64,000 nt of DNA from Nissolia schottii (GCA_003254905.1 QANU01085255.1:135136-199135), one strand, 5' to 3'; positions 1-16,424 are shown, numbered from the stretch's first letter. Notes: a model not told the origin generated them from the sequence alone. Numbers and translations are program-made.

Positions 1-1126
1 AAAAAAAAAAAAACGAGAATTAGTTTCAAATGGATAGTTTAACACTTATTTCATTGAAGTAGAGTCAATTAGCTAGCTAGAATCGAGTACATATATTAAT
101 GGGTGGTTTATTAAAAAAAATGTTAAATAAGAATATACAAGTCTCAATGATAAATGGGAAAATTTTAAATGAGTGACAAGAATTACCTTCACTTATTAGA
201 AGTAAGGGTCCTCACTTTTAAATTTTCAGCACAATCCAAAAAATTGATCTCCACACCATACGTGTCTAAATCTCCACATATACCTAATGCTTTGTATCAT
301 AGAGATATCATAGAGAAAGAGAGATACAAATTAAAGTACTCTTGGATCCATCTACCGCTAATAAATACTTTGTGTCTATCTCTTCATAACATATATCCAC
401 TATTGTAATGAAGGTAAATGCAGAAAATACGTCCTTAGAAGCGCTTTTCATCCATTATTTATGTCCTTTTAAGCTCATAAATAATAATACTCTTTAGTAC
501 CTATAAAATTTCTCTCTTTATCTCCATGTCCCATATATTTTTTATGCACGAACACACACACATACAAAAAGATACACACGTGACGACGAATGGTAATTAA
601 AGTCAAGAAAATGAAAGGCTATCCGAAATTGGGAATGGCAGTTGGCCTTTTTAGTTTTGCTAGCTTTAGGACACACTACTATATATCTTATGGTGGCCTT
701 TGTTTCTTTCCATATAGTATCATCTCATCTACCTTCCCCCCACCCTTAATTTCCTTGTCACCCTTAAGCGTAAATCCCAAAAGTCCTCTTATTATTGGGT
801 TGTCGTGTATTCACAATCAATAAATTATTATGTGGTCATAATAAAATGTCAATTAAAATCAATTGTGTTTTGCTTAATAGTAAAGTAAAATTTCATGTGA
901 AGACATGATAGTTATACTATTAATTTAATTAATTGAGTTGTTAATCTATATAGCATTGAGTAAGGCACATTAATTCTAAGACTTTTGGATTGGGTTAGGG
1001 TCAAGTATCCAAATGGTCGGGTAAAATCTAATTAACTCAAATATTAGTAAGGTCAATTCTTGAATTGTCAATTTTTAAAATTGACCTAATCTACCAACTT
1101 GATTTATCCATTAACTTTTTTAAATT

Positions 1127-1159
<33 letters not shown>

Positions 1160-1544
1160 CACTACATAATTTTATCACATGACATAATTTTTTATATTAA
1201 TTTAAAAAATTTTATAATTAATTTAAAAAATTAAAGAAATTAATAATAAGACACCAGAGTACTTAACCCAAACCATTCAGTCAAATGTCAGGCCGAGACA
1301 ATTAAATTTTGTATATAAAAACCCAACTCAACCCACAACTTACACTCAGGTTACCCTAGTTAATACCTGACCTAACAATAATTTCTCTTGGTAGCCACCT
1401 CCTTTCTAACACATGGAGGTGGGTTCCACGGTTTCCCCCTACTTTCCTTGAAACATTATATTAAGACAATGATGACAATATTTAGATCTATTAGATTGGA
1501 TTAGAAAACTACATCTGAACACATTATTACACAGCAGCCCCCCC

Positions 1545-1590
<46 letters not shown>

Positions 1591-3716
1591 TCAAAATGTC
1601 AATGTATGAGGTGACTTTGATGGGATTGTCCTTAAACTTGAAAAAGCTTTTTACCTATTAATTATGATGGCCTTTTTGGGGTGGTCCACTCCATTGATTA
1701 AAATAAGTAATAATCCAAGCAGAAAAAAAGTTTTGCTCAACACTTTACTAACAAGGGCCTAATAAATTGATCTCTAAGGAGATGGCTATGTTTACGTGCA
1801 TTTAGGTATCCAAGTGGGGCTATACTACATAACCATGTGGCTTAGCTAATATATTAGGTGTTTGTTTTTCACCTACTTTAAAGGTCGTATTTTTCATCCA
1901 TAATTTGAGAATAAAGCCAAACATAAATTAGCAACCAAAATTAATTTAAAAGTACAAAAGTACTTTCAATAGAAGTTAAATAAATATATATTATTTTTTA
2001 TATAAAAAAAATTCTTGACATGAAGCCAAAATTTTTATACTTTTAAAAAATAAAACTAAAACTTAATCATTACTTATCGGACTTTTATAGTCTACACTTT
2101 GAAACAAAAGAACTCTTGCATAAAGCTTTATGCATAAGGGCATGTTAGCATACATGTGATGAGCGAAGGTATATTTGACACCAACATTTTAAACAAAATG
2201 TAACTATGCTCGTAACAAAAGATCTTATAGATGAGTTCAAATATCGTCATGGTTGAAAAGTCATAATCTTGGACCCTCTAGTCCAATTTGTTGAATCTAA
2301 TTAAGCTTACAGCTTAATTGGTAAAGTTATAGTTTATTTTGTCTTTGTTTTTAATTACACAAGCCTTCATCAATAGCCTTCTACATAGATATCTTCTGCG
2401 CAATTTTTTGATCAATTCAAAAACTTAAAGAAAATGAAAATTTGTAAATCCGTGATGTGAAGAGATATATAATCAAGTCCAGTTGTCAAAATGACTTAGG
2501 CAAATTGAAGCAAAGGTGAAGGTGATTGAAAATGATAGACATTTTGCTTATCCATATCATGATTCATGAGTGAAGTAGTTTAAACTTCAGCAACCACGAT
2601 AGCGAAGCTGAGCGCCAAGATCAAATGGTATACTCAATCCCACTGACTCAAAGCACACGAATTATCCGATCACGTGTCTCTCTCACTTTATCTTACTAAT
2701 CGTACAAATATTTGTAGAGGTTGTAAATGGTACACATTTTTGGAACAAAATGGGCCAATATTTTTTTTGGTGGGTTGTTGGGTTCATGGACTCATGGGCC
2801 ATAAATTTATAACCGATTAAGAGGGCCATACGTAAAGTTCTATTGTTGGGCTCCATTCAAGAATATTAATTCAACTTTATGGGCCCAATTATATTCCATT
2901 TTACTAACAGCCCAATATATATTTCTGGGTCAACAGCCCAATTAATTTGTTTGTTAGGGGTGGATATCGAGGCCTCATTGCCCATAAAGAGTATTCGTGT
3001 TTCTTGATTTATCAAGTTATTTGGAAGAGAGAATTTTTGCATAGTATTAATGCCACTATGACTAAGAGGTTAGAGTTTGATCTTTGTCGACCCTTATTAA
3101 TTGTTAGTATTTATTCATGCTACAAGTTAAAAAAGCTCTTGCATGAGAGATGACGTGTAAATAGACATATAAAATCATTCATGTCTCTACTCGTTAGCTT
3201 AACCACATCCCACATTATGCTCTAAAAGAGGAATACTTTTACCATTAGTTTTGAATATTTAATGAATTTATTTCATTTACGCCCTCACATAACAAAGCCC
3301 CAAAACAAATATATAGTTGTATAATTAATTAACTAATTAATTAATTGACAACTAATAAACAAAATGGACAAGAGTGTTGTTGCATCGAAAAAAAAATAGC
3401 ATATATGAGGTCTATATGAAACTAAGACATTGATTTATTTTTTTTTTCTGAAAGTATCCATTGACTTATTGACAATAATTAATCTTTCAATCCACGATTG
3501 AATCTAGAAATAACAAATCTCTTAAGAAACTTTCTTCATTTCCATCCCACCACAAATTCGAATATCCGAGTAACAATGGTTAAGAGACATAAATCCGTTT
3601 CATCTGTGTCAAGTCCACGTAATAAACTAAAACATTGACTTGCCCTTTCTTTTAATGGTATAAGAGTAAAATAGAAAATTACTTGCAAAGGCAAAAGTGC
3701 TCAAGCAATTTTTTTA
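1..3716. other. Intergenic, AT-rich, no gene recognised
   Basis: No coding region with family resemblance, splice structure or sensible composition is visible on either strand. The stretch holds TA dinucleotide runs near 1130-1158 and 1546-1587. Around 960-1380 there is a degenerate repeat-like block of alternating TTAACCC/GGGTTA-type words that may be an old MITE. The short open frames here are AT-rich or low-complexity and look like chance. Confidence 0.6.
1546..1587. repeat. (TA)n microsatellite
   Basis: Uninterrupted TA dinucleotide run following a C-tract. A similar run lies near 1130-1158. These are simple repeats with no other evident role. Confidence 0.9.
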
Positions 3717-4609
3717 GGCCTCGTGTAGTTTGCGAAATCTGTCAGCATTCTTGAGAATGATATATGAACATGTTTAGTTCGCATATTAAATTTTTGGGAA
3801 TCTTGTCGAACATGCTTGGAAATGAATTGTTCATATGTTTGATTGACACTAACATTCCTGATAATATTTTTTTGTTTTTTCAAAAGTACCCCTAACCAAT
3901 CAAAATAAAAAATTGATCATTGCACACATTAAACTCATATTAAAATATAATTTACATATAATTAAATATTTGTCAACTACTTAAACAATTATTTATTCTC
4001 TCAACTTTCTCAACTTTTTAGTAATTAGAAATAAATATATATTTTTTCTTATTTTTCATGTTATATGTAATTACTCAAATTTCATGCAAAATGCTTGACA
4101 ATATAAAAAAAAGAAGATAAAAAATACAACAAAAAAAAACCGAGCAAACAAATAGAACAAATTATACAAAAATTATGCTCAAACAAAACAGATAAAAAAA
4201 CATAGTCATCCAAAGCAAAGTAAAAATATGAAACTAGGGCCAAAATAGTGGTTCGCATAATGCGTACCTCTTAGTGCTAGCAGTGGTAGCGAAGGACGCG
4301 GTGGACGTGGAGGCTGCGGACAATGTTGTAGGACACGGTTGCGGGACGCGACGCGAACACCGCGAGAGAGGTTGTGACTGTATTCGAGAGGACGTCGGTC
4401 ACCAACTGTCTACTACTATTGCAGTGCGGTGGCGAACGTTGTTGGTGCAGTGGCAGGTGAAGGGGGCGAATGGGATAACGTCAGATCTGAAATGAGAGAT
4501 GTTGGTGATGACTAGGTTATGTTTCAGAAGGATAACATTGAGTTTTTAATTTTAATTAAGAGTAAGTTTATCAATAAGCCAAGCTCAGGTTCTGCAAACC
4601 ACACATGCC
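3717..4609. mobile_element. PIF/Harbinger-like non-autonomous element (MITE)
   Basis: Imperfect terminal inverted repeats are visible: GGCCTCGTGTAGTTTGC at the left end and, read from the right end on the other strand, GGCATGTGTGGTTTGC. Both ends are flanked by the trinucleotide TTA (3714-3716 and 4610-4612), the target-site duplication typical of PIF/Harbinger elements. About 0.9 kb long with no transposase frame, so non-autonomous. The inner part from about 4270 to 4500 is conspicuously GC-rich compared with the AT-rich remainder, as if foreign DNA had been captured. Classification rests on TSD plus TIR and is an inference. Confidence 0.65.
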
Positions 4610-4631
4610 TTAGCAACTAGTGATTACATGG

Positions 4632-4818
4632 ACCAACGGGGGTTGGTCCAAGTGGTAAGCGACTTAGTATCGCTTAAGCAAGGTCCTAAGTTTGAGACCT
4701 TGTGTACGCAGTTATCCCCGCTGGGAGACTCATCCGCCATAGCCAGGTGCGCGACCCGGGTCGACCCGGATTAGTCAAGGTTAAGCCTTGAATATCGGGC
4801 AGACAACCTAAAAAAAAA
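4632..4818 (+). mobile_element. tRNA-derived SINE, copy 1
   Basis: A tRNA-like head carries an A-box-like GGTCCAAGTGGTAAGCG and a B-box-like GGTCCTAAGTTTGAGACC, followed by an unrelated body and a terminal A tract. It is bounded by a perfect 17-bp target-site duplication (4615-4631 and 4819-4835, AACTAGTGATTACATGG), the hallmark of LINE-mediated retroposition. Two related copies occur at 15091-15258 (minus) and 35817-35963 (plus). This copy landed six bases outside the right end of the PIF-like element. The perfect duplication suggests a fairly young insertion. Confidence 0.9.
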
Positions 4819-4835
4819 AACTAGTGATTACATGG

Positions 4836-6422
4836 CGGTGATTAGTTGCTATTGTTAATTTATATATATAAATCCATCCCTTATATTCATTTATATTATA
4901 ATAAGTAAATAACTATAAAAGATTCAGTCTTAAAAGATGCAGCTTTTACTGACCTAAGGAAAGCAATACTAATTTTCTAATTGCTTGGTTTCCCTCTTAA
5001 TTTTCTTGGATTTTACACAATAACTTAATATAATTTTTTTTTATTCTTATTTTAGAAGACTCGGCAATAGTTTGACTTCATATTCAAGGTTGGTAGACCA
5101 ATTATACCCCATTCAAAAAGACGATTTTTAATGACTGAAAGGTTAATACATTTCTATGATATGACTTTGAATAAAGTCTTATTCAATTTCTCATGTGCCC
5201 ATCTCAAAATGTTCCTTGTACCAACTTACAACGCATCATCTTTTTAATGTTTTAATAGTTACCTACAACAAATCACAGCTTATTTTTTTTATTTGCATTA
5301 TTTTATCACCTACCTTAATTATTTAACAAAACTTTGTGCATAGACTAAATAACAAATCAGTTGGTAAAAAGAATAAATCAACAGCATTTGACTAATACAC
5401 GTCTTCACCCTCCTAATAATAATAATTTAAGGCACGTATACCTACCACCTTTATGTATTAATTTTGATGGATTGAATTTTGTTTGGAAATATACATACAT
5501 ATATATATGTGTGTGTGTGTGTTATGTTATGAGGTTCCATGCCTAAGCATAATTCCGCCATACTCCACCCATTGCTTCACCCATTCTCATAAAACAAACA
5601 TACGTGTTGACGTCATGGTTTTTCTCCCACAAAACAATGAAGTAATTCATTATGGATGGGTTTTTTTTCTTCATATATATATATATACTATTTGTAATAA
5701 TATTTTTTTTTCCCAAAATTACTAATATTTAAAGTTTACTAGATTCCATCTAATTTGACTTGACCTATGTCAATTCACTATGACTCGCATCTAAAATTCA
5801 CTGGACTTTACTTAATCTGTTTAAAACCATGCATGTCGATTTGCTATGGAATAAAACTCTTCCATCAATAATTTTTTTAATTGTCCATTAGATTCAATGC
5901 TAAGACTTTACTTAAACTAACCAAGTGGTGAATTGCTTAAAACCAACCAAGTAATACTACCATTTGTAATTTTTTTTTGACGGGACTATTTGTAATTATC
6001 TAATAATTAATAAAAGTTTGGTAATTACACGGATGCAATAAATTAAAAAAATTATAACAGTAGTTAAATTAGTTAAAAAGTAAGGTTAACTGCTTGTTAT
6101 TCTTAGAAAGACAAATGCATATTTTTGGTGTAGTGAAATGGTTCAATTCACTCTAGATAAAGATTTTTGAATAAAATTTGAGCAAGAAAAAGCTTCAAAT
6201 AAGTTCCACACTCAGAAGTATATTTAAACATTATCGAATTTTTTTTTTCCGATCTCCAAATACTAAATACAAATTTATTTATCTATTTATGCGACTTCTA
6301 TATTTTTATATAATTAAATATAAAGTATCATAATACCTAGTGAGTTCTTTTGTTTTTAAATAATACAGAGGTGTGAATTCGAGACTTTAAAAAATAGGAA
6401 AAAATACTAATATTGTTGAATT
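4836..6422. other. Intergenic, no gene recognised
   Basis: AT-rich DNA with a short (GT)n/(TA)n run near 5495-5525 and another TA run near 5680. The small open frames here are low-complexity and have no family resemblance. Confidence 0.55.
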
Positions 6423-6959
6423 CATAGTTATTAAACCTAGATCAGCCTAATTGGGTCGATCCAAAACCTAATGACCCAGTCATGGAATTGAGTCAATTCT
6501 TCAATTGGACCAGCAATTAAATTTGATAAAGTCAACCTAACTTGGTTAAACCTAACATAAATCAGTCAAATCCACACGAGTCAAATGGGTCATAGTGCAT
6601 GAAAAATTTAATTCTCTCAAAGTTAAAAATTTTGTCATATGAAATATTTGAATTTGGATCCTTTAAAGTAAGACTTTAGGGCTGAAATATTAACATGGGA
6701 TGAGTCTTACTTTCACGAAAGATTCAAACTTACACCATTAAGGTCAAACTCTACACCCCTTGTATTCAATTAATAATATATACTCAAATATGTTAAATTG
6801 TCATTTATTTTAATTTTTTTATCATATTTATTTAAATTTTAATATATTTTAATACATTTATTTAATTATATTTAATTTCACAATTGACTCCGTGAATCAT
6901 TGATTAAACCAATTATTTATTAACTTAATAAAGCGAACGAGTTAAGTTTAATAACCATG
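6423..6959. mobile_element. MITE with CATAGTTATTAAAC termini
   Basis: The left end reads CATAGTTATTAAAC and the right end, on the other strand, CATGGTTATTAAAC, giving near-identical terminal inverted repeats about 540 bp apart. There is no coding capacity. A second element with the same kind of end occurs at 43783-44297. The superfamily cannot be settled because the target-site duplication is unclear. Confidence 0.55.
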
Positions 6960-7560
6960 ATAAAACTAGAGTTGATTGAAAATAATTAGTTAGTTGAAGC
7001 ATCTTTCATACTTATTATTTTTAAGTAAGAGGTCAAATTTAACTTTATGACTACATTCAAACGAATTTCGGATAACAATTATTTAGAAAAAGAAAACTTG
7101 GAACAATTTGGGTATGCTAAAATAATGTTGACAACTAATTTTTGGGTTTTAAATTTCACTTCTTATTAATTTTCCTTTTTTCACCCTTTATGGTAATGAC
7201 ATTATCAAAAATCTTGTTTCCTCTTACATAGTACATAATGCACAATCCGATTATATTATACTTTATTTTTTTTATTTTCCGCCCTTTTTTGGGAACATAT
7301 CTAAAATAGATTGTAGCTATCCAAAAGAGGATATTCCATTTAGGCAGTAGCATCTTTTAAGTAACGAAAAATCCCTTTTCCGTAAATAAACGACAAAGTG
7401 AAGGGCATTCCCATAAATAAACACAACACACCACAAACCCCAAAGTTTTTTTTCCACTTTATCTCAAAACCAGAAGATCAAGACCGTCCAATCTCCATCA
7501 AATACCATCCAACGGCCAAGATCTCTTGTTTGACCAGTTGGTGCAAATTTTGAAGCTAGA
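6960..7560. other. Intergenic DNA upstream of the kinase gene
   Basis: AT-rich sequence without a recognisable gene. The promoter of the GSK3-like gene should lie towards its right end, around 7350-7560, where TAAATAAA-type stretches occur (near 7385 and 7415). I cannot fix a transcription start. Confidence 0.4.
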
Positions 7561-7565
7561 ATGAT

Positions 7566-8082
7566 TTGGATTTGATCGAGGTTTGACCGTAGAAAATTCA
7601 GAAATAATAATTAAAAAAAATCATTTTTTTATTTTCACATCAACAAAAACAAAAGGGTCACCTGAGAAGAAGCTTTTGTCATTGAAAGGAAGAAAAGAGA
7701 GAGAAAATTTAGAGAGAGAAATTCTAGAGAGAGATAAAGAGATTCATAAGATTGTGTTGTGTGTGAATTGTGTTTGGCTCCAATTTTGTGGTGTTTCATT
7801 TTTTCCTTTTCTCTTCAAATTTGTTATTTTTTTGGTTTTTTATTTCATTTTTGTTGCTGGGAGCTGGGGGATTAGGGTTACAGAGGGAGAGAGAGAAAAT
7901 TTGGGGTTTTTTTCTCTCTCTCTTCTTCTATCTGAATTTTGTTGTATTCTTATTTTTTATTTTTTAATTTTTGGGGAAAACAGTATCAGTTTTGGGGAAA
8001 AAGTTTCAATTTTTTCTGGTGGGGTTTGAGTGATTTATTAGGGTTTGTGGCGTTGTGAAGAAGAAGAAAAAAAGCTGCAAAA
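7566..8082 (+). promoter_or_regulatory. Probable long 5' leader of the GSK3-like gene
   Basis: This stretch before the start codon contains no ATG in any frame, which is unlikely by chance over about 500 bp of AT-rich DNA and fits an mRNA leader. It holds GAGA-rich tracts (7700-7740, 7885-7900) and CT-rich tracts (7910-7930), common in plant 5' untranslated regions. The transcription start is not determined, and part could be promoter or a leader intron. Confidence 0.5.
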
Positions 8083-11700
<3,618 letters not shown>

Positions 11701-12060
11701 TTATCTTCTGACGAAGAATCCGTAGGGCTTTGTAAATGGCTTTTTTGGATGAATAGATATATAAACACCATCACCAGAAATGCTACCTTCGTGTCCCAAA
11801 TCTGTTTGTGTTCAACCTTGCACAATTTGTGACTATACCATGCATAGAAGAAAACTTTGAAAACCTTGCAATCTCTCTCTATCAAGGAACCATGATGTAA
11901 AGACATGCAGGTGACCCGTAAGATGGATGGATAAAAGTGGCAAATGCATGGTGATGGGGTTGCAACCCCCTTTGTAGTAGTTGTTTTGCTCATGTTTTTG
12001 GTGTATGTTGCCTCACTCAAATGTGAAAGATAATGAGTTGTTACCATCATGTAATCATGT
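11701..12060 (+). other. Probable 3' untranslated region of the kinase gene
   Basis: Less AT-rich sequence runs on from the stop codon before composition drops back to intergenic. The antisense frame at 11661-12050 is taken as a shadow of the last exon and this UTR. The polyadenylation site is not determined. Confidence 0.4.
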
Positions 12061-12878
12061 TTTCACATAGTTCAAAGTTCGTTTATTTATTCCTTAAATT
12101 TGACCTTGTGAGAACCTCAATTGGGAAGGCACTTCTCTTTTTCATTTTATTTTGTTTTTAAAGTCAGCATTCTTTATAACTTCGTATCCAAGAGATGCAT
12201 GAACTAGTTTGGACGTGGCAATATACATAACATATACCATGCTTTTCATGTCACTTGTGAAAAGGTTAGTGAATGGTTATTTATGGGAAACACTCAACCA
12301 TTATGTAGACTGTAAGAAATATCATCTTGTTCATGCTATTTGATGTCAAGTGAGGATTATCTTCATTTGATTAGATAATGTATGTGGATGATGCGATTTC
12401 AACCAGTTAAAATCACTTTTAATTGCCCAAAAATTGGCAAGATGTGTGAATTTGCATGGAACCATTTTAATTAATTGCGCAAGGACAGTTGTTACTTTTA
12501 AAATTGAACCAACTCCAATGTCATGAATTTTCTTAAATTAAAAAAGAAGTAAAGTACATTGACATGATAATTATAATAAGTGCCACACTAACAACTTCTA
12601 TGATAATATAGTAGGAAACAAATACTTATTCTAACATGACAAATCATAATTGAGATACTGTAAACAAGAATCTTGCATTGACAGTACCTCGAAATTAAAT
12701 TCGCCGATAAAGAAAATCATATCTAATGATCATAAGTGAGAGCAGCCTATTACTCAGGGTGTCATTAATGGTTGGTGTGGCAGGAGTTGAATTGTTCGCA
12801 TCTGCCATGCTTGAATGTGTTTCTAGCACTGACTTGGTCTTGGTAAAACTTCAAAGATGCACTTACATTTCATCCTAT
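12061..12878. other. Intergenic, no gene recognised
   Basis: AT-rich sequence between the kinase gene and the tRNA block. Nothing in it could be assigned. Confidence 0.5.
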
Positions 12879-12958
12879 AGAGTAGGGTCAGAAGTGTGAA
12901 GCACCCATCCATCACAAGTTGATATCATCATAGCCGCCTCTACGAGATGCACCAGCCA

Positions 12959-13212
12959 ACCACCATTAATATAGAAGATTGAACAAGTATGAAATGAGGA
13001 TGTTCCAATAAAAGAAGGAGAAAAAAAGATTGGAAGCTCAGATGCACACATTATCATCTAACACGTGGGATGGGTGGGATGATAGTGATCGACCCGTAGA
13101 TCACGAAAGGCGCACAAGAATCTTCATAGCTGCCAATGCACCAGCCGGGAATCGAACCCGGGTCTGTACCGTGGCAGGGTACTATTCTACCACTAGACCA
13201 CTGGTGCTTGTT
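12959..13212 (-). repeat. Duplicated tRNA block, copy A
   Basis: About 254 bp nearly identical to 44734-44988. It contains a whole tRNA-Gly gene plus roughly 180 bp of its downstream (minus-strand) trailer. Similarity begins about five bases before the tRNA 5' end and runs past a T-rich stretch (A-run 13020-13027 on the plus strand). Only a handful of substitutions separate the copies. Confidence 0.85.
13137..13207 (-). tRNA. tRNA-Gly (GCC)
   Basis: Read on the minus strand this is a 71-nt cloverleaf. The acceptor stem GCACCAG pairs with CTGGTGC, followed by discriminator A. The D-arm region TGGTCTAGTGGTAGAA serves as A box. The anticodon loop CCTGCCACG has GCC in the anticodon position. The T arm GGGTTCGATTCCC serves as B box. 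No intron. An apparently intact second copy lies at 44913-44983. No TTTT terminator occurs immediately 3'; the first long T run on the transcribed strand is about 110 bp downstream. Confidence 0.95.
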
Positions 13213-13578
13213 GTACTCTTTTCATATTTTAAGGTATTCGTTCTTTTACTATCTTCCAATGTGCATTATTGATTTTTATTTTTGGATTCGATTAAATAAC
13301 TAGTATTTAAGTCCAATTAATAAGAACTCGACTAATTCGGTTTGACCTTACTGAAAGCCTTTTTTTTTATATAGAAATAGGGATCTCTTAGTGAGAGTTT
13401 TTTTTTCTCATTTACAATACTCAAACTTAAAACCACTAGTTAAGAGATCAAGGTCCATCACTACTTTGAACAATAATATCTAAAACAAATTATGCAATTT
13501 TCCATATTTTTTATAAAAATTTTAGATCATTGAAATTCATATGTGTGGTGGTGATAACATGACTGAGTATACTTTATT
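13213..13578. other. Intergenic, no gene recognised
   Basis: AT-rich flank between the tRNA block and the fold-back repeat. Its right part may include further terminal sequence of that repeat. Confidence 0.4.
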
Positions 13579-14509
13579 CCACTAGACTAGCATTACTTTT
13601 TGTAACATTTTATGCAATCATATTTATTAATATAATTTTATTATTTAATTTTTTTTAAAAGAAATCATAATCTAAAGAGTCCCTAGGACTCTCTCACCCT
13701 CACACCCTCATCTCATCTGAATAATGTGAGAGAGTTTTGCTGGCATTTTTCTTTTTGTTTTTTGTTGGTCAAATGTCATATATTTTGTTTATGATCTTAC
13801 TATCACATACTAAGCAAGAGAATTGGTGATTTACATACCAAAGTTGAGCAAACTTTTTTGAGATATGAATTTTGGTTTCTTAATGATAAAATCAATGGAT
13901 GAAAATTTGATTTTCCTCTCACATAAAGGATATTCACGTTGCTCAGACTTGTCTTTTGATCCGTTTCTTCATGGGCGTACACCAGCAGCTTGCAACTTTA
14001 GAGTTCAATTCTTTATTGAAAATGTCTTTTTGATTCATATTGAATTTATACACTTTTCCTTGTTATATAGTAAATGTTATATATTCAGTTAAACTCTTTC
14101 CCTTCTCTCCTGAAATACCTTTATATATATATATATTAGTTTTTTACTTTAGAATATTATTATATTAAGAAATTAAGTTTTTAACAAAAATAATACTTTG
14201 TTATGATTATTTTTGAAAAATTAAAAATTGCATATTTTATTTTATTTTAATATTTATTGCTTATTTTTTTATCACAAAAAAATACACAGACAGGTCTATC
14301 ACTGATATATGACATTTTACCAACAAAAAATAAAAAGAAAAATGCCAGCAAAGCTCTCGTACATTATTCAAATGAGATGAGAGTGTGAGTGTGGGAGAGT
14401 CTTAGGGACTCTTTAGATTAGGGTTTCATTAAAAAAAAATTAAATAATAAAATTATATTAATAAATATAATTGCATAAAATGTTGCAAAAAGTAATGCTA
14501 GTCTAGTGG
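13579..14509. repeat. Fold-back repeat with ~205-bp inverted arms (family R1, copy 1)
   Basis: The arms 13579-13783 and 14305-14509 are inverted copies of each other, both ending in CCACTAGACTAGCATTAC. They share the string around CTCTCTCAC...AATAATGTGAGAGAG. The interior from about 13790 to 14300 matches 34010-34450 on the opposite strand, showing that this is a dispersed family and not a local palindrome. No coding capacity. Just outside the right arm lies a tRNA-like stretch (AGTGGATAAGGC ... GGGTTTAAGTT). Confidence 0.7.
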
Positions 14510-14571
14510 ATAAGGCATTGCTCTGAATATTGAGGTCTTGGGTTTAAGTTTTACTGAACTTAAAATAAATT

Positions 14572-15075
14572 TACCTGTTCCCACCCCTACACACGAACTT
14601 TGTGATCATGTGCTTTCTCACTCTATCTTAATCTTTGATATAAAGATCATTAGTTGTGTCTCCTTTTATTTTTCCTCCACTAAAATCAAACACACAATCC
14701 CTTAACTCATCTAATAGAAATGTCGCTTGAGTCACTTTTTTTTAAACAGTTAACCAAGTAACTTAATTATACATTATTAGATAATAATATAAACCATTGC
14801 TTCGAAATAACATTTGCATTAATAAAAAAATATTTTAAAGATAGCTATACAACTTGGATGTACATTCTTAATATGAGCAAGTATTGTTATACAACTTGGA
14901 TGCGTTGGGTTGGAATAAATAAATAAACAAATACATACGCACATGGACACAAACCACCCCAACGCGCACCAAAATTGCGAATTTTGATGTGTTGAATACA
15001 TATGGGAATTGATTCCCACAAGCCACAACTGTAACTTTGACTTGAGAAAAGAAACCTAAAGAAGAAGCTAAATTA
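14572..15075. other. Intergenic, no gene recognised
   Basis: AT-rich DNA. The frames at 14819-15080 are open on the minus strand but lack any family resemblance. Confidence 0.45.
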
Positions 15076-15090
15076 GGCAAATCACTTTTT

Positions 15091-15258
15091 TTTTTTAGGT
15101 TGCCTGTCCGGTATCCAAGGCTTAGCCTTGATTAATCCAGGTCGACTCGGGTCGCACACCTGGTTATGCCCGGGATAACTGCGTACACAAGGTCTTGAAT
15201 TTGGGACTTTGCTTAAACGATACCAAGCCGCTTACCACTTGGACTAATTCCCGTTGGT
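15091..15258 (-). mobile_element. tRNA-derived SINE, copy 2
   Basis: Same family as 4632-4818 in opposite orientation. The A tract appears as T's at the left, and the tRNA-like head (GGTATCGTTTAAGCAAAG, then A-box-like CCAAGTGGTAAGCGG) is at the right. It is flanked by a perfect 15-bp target-site duplication GGCAAATCACTTTTT (15076-15090 and 15259-15273). It is more diverged from copy 1 than from a simple point-mutation ladder, but collinear along its length. Confidence 0.88.
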
Positions 15259-15306
15259 GGCAAATCACTTTTTAGTAACGCGCTTTGATGCTTTCAAAAA
15301 GGTATT

Positions 15307-15309
15307 CCC

Positions 15310-15341
<32 letters not shown>
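15307..15341. repeat. (CAA)n microsatellite
   Basis: About eleven ACA/CAA triplets in a row just beyond the SINE copy. Simple sequence repeat. Confidence 0.9.
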
Positions 15342-15890
15342 CCAGTGTACAGCTCGAGCGTATGTTGAAGATTCCTCATTCTAATTCCACTTTTTGTCTT
15401 TGTCAACACATGTATAGATTCTGACTACGGGGAACAGCCAAATTATTAAGAAATTGCCATCATTTTCATGATGATGCGAAACTCGGACTATTTCTCAACT
15501 TCGAAAAATTGGATGGAGGAAAACGACAATCAGGTTTTATGCAACATTTCCAGCGACTACTTCGTACAACATGGCCTTTTTGCACAACCTACAGGATATT
15601 TATTTGTCAAAAATGTAAACCTTACGCTGCACGTAAGAATTATTGTTAATCAGAGAAAATATGTATGAATTATTCCACATTAGGAAATTGCACGGGAGTG
15701 TATTTTTCTTTTATTATATAAAATGCATGAGACTTTATGTAAATTAAACTTGACTTTGCACGATCTTTGACCAATTAATCCTCCATCAAATAATACCATG
15801 TCTTTTTAGATCATACAATATTAAAGAATTTGTCTAATAGGAAATGAAAATAGTACTAACTAAGAAAATAGCAACATACATACATACACT
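15342..15890. other. Intergenic, 3' side of the first C2 gene
   Basis: No gene recognised. From about 15740 rightwards the sequence resembles 22220-22370, the corresponding 3' flank of the second C2 gene, so it is part of the same segmental duplication. Confidence 0.5.
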
Positions 15891-16424
15891 TCAAATAATG
15901 TTAGGATAGTTCCACCAAAAGGGAACACCAAGAACAATTCCACTTGCGTTCTTCTTCTTCTTCTCATTCTCCACCATTCTCTTCGCCGGCTCTGCCGTAC
16001 GTTCCTCCGGCACCACCCTCACCGTGAAATGAATAACCCCATTTCTCCTCCCTTCCCAGTCCCTTAACCTATAACTGAAAACCTTCAAAGAATTTCCATG
16101 CACACCACCACCACCACCCAAGACATCAGAAACCGCAATCCTCGCCACTCCGGCGGCGGGCCTAATGCCCTTGGAGTTGTTATTGTGCACCTCAAACGTG
16201 ATGGACCTCGCACGCAGCGGCAAGTCAAGCAACAGCTTGTCGTTCCAACAAAGGAAACTGGTCGAACCATTGTTACCTTTATCACATAACTCGCTGCCCT
16301 TTGCCATCTTTGTGGTGCAACACTTTAATGACTCCGCCCGAACCACCACGCACGCTTCCTCCTTCACGCGGACATTCTCCCCGCATATCACCGTGATCTC
16401 CACCGTGCGCGAGCTCAAACCCAT
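15891..16424 (-). CDS. C2-domain protein, BON1-associated protein (BAP)-like, gene 1
   Basis: Single-exon gene, 177 aa from the ATG at 16424. An upstream in-frame ATG at 16433 would add three residues, but the MGLxSRTVE start is shared with gene 2. One C2 domain fills most of it: first strand RTVEITVICGENV, then EACVVVRAESL, SFLCWNDKLLL, ARSITFEVHN, GVARIAVSDVLGG, KVFSYRLRDWEGRRNGVIHFTV. A basic linker (KRMVENEKKKKN) follows, then the tail GIVLGVPFWWNYPN. In Arabidopsis, BAP1/BAP2 are small C2 proteins that bind the copine BON1 at membranes and restrain defence-related cell death. Assignment follows from C2 order, size and tail motif; function here is inferred. It is about 90% identical by eye to gene 2. 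A TATA-like box lies at 16568-16573 and W boxes further upstream. Confidence 0.85.
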   Translation of the reverse strand: MGLSSRTVEITVICGENVRVKEEACVVVRAESLKCCTTKMAKGSELCDKGNNGSTSFLCWNDKLLLDLPLRARSITFEVHNNNSKGIRPAAGVARIAVSDVLGGGGGVHGNSLKVFSYRLRDWEGRRNGVIHFTVRVVPEERTAEPAKRMVENEKKKKNASGIVLGVPFWWNYPNII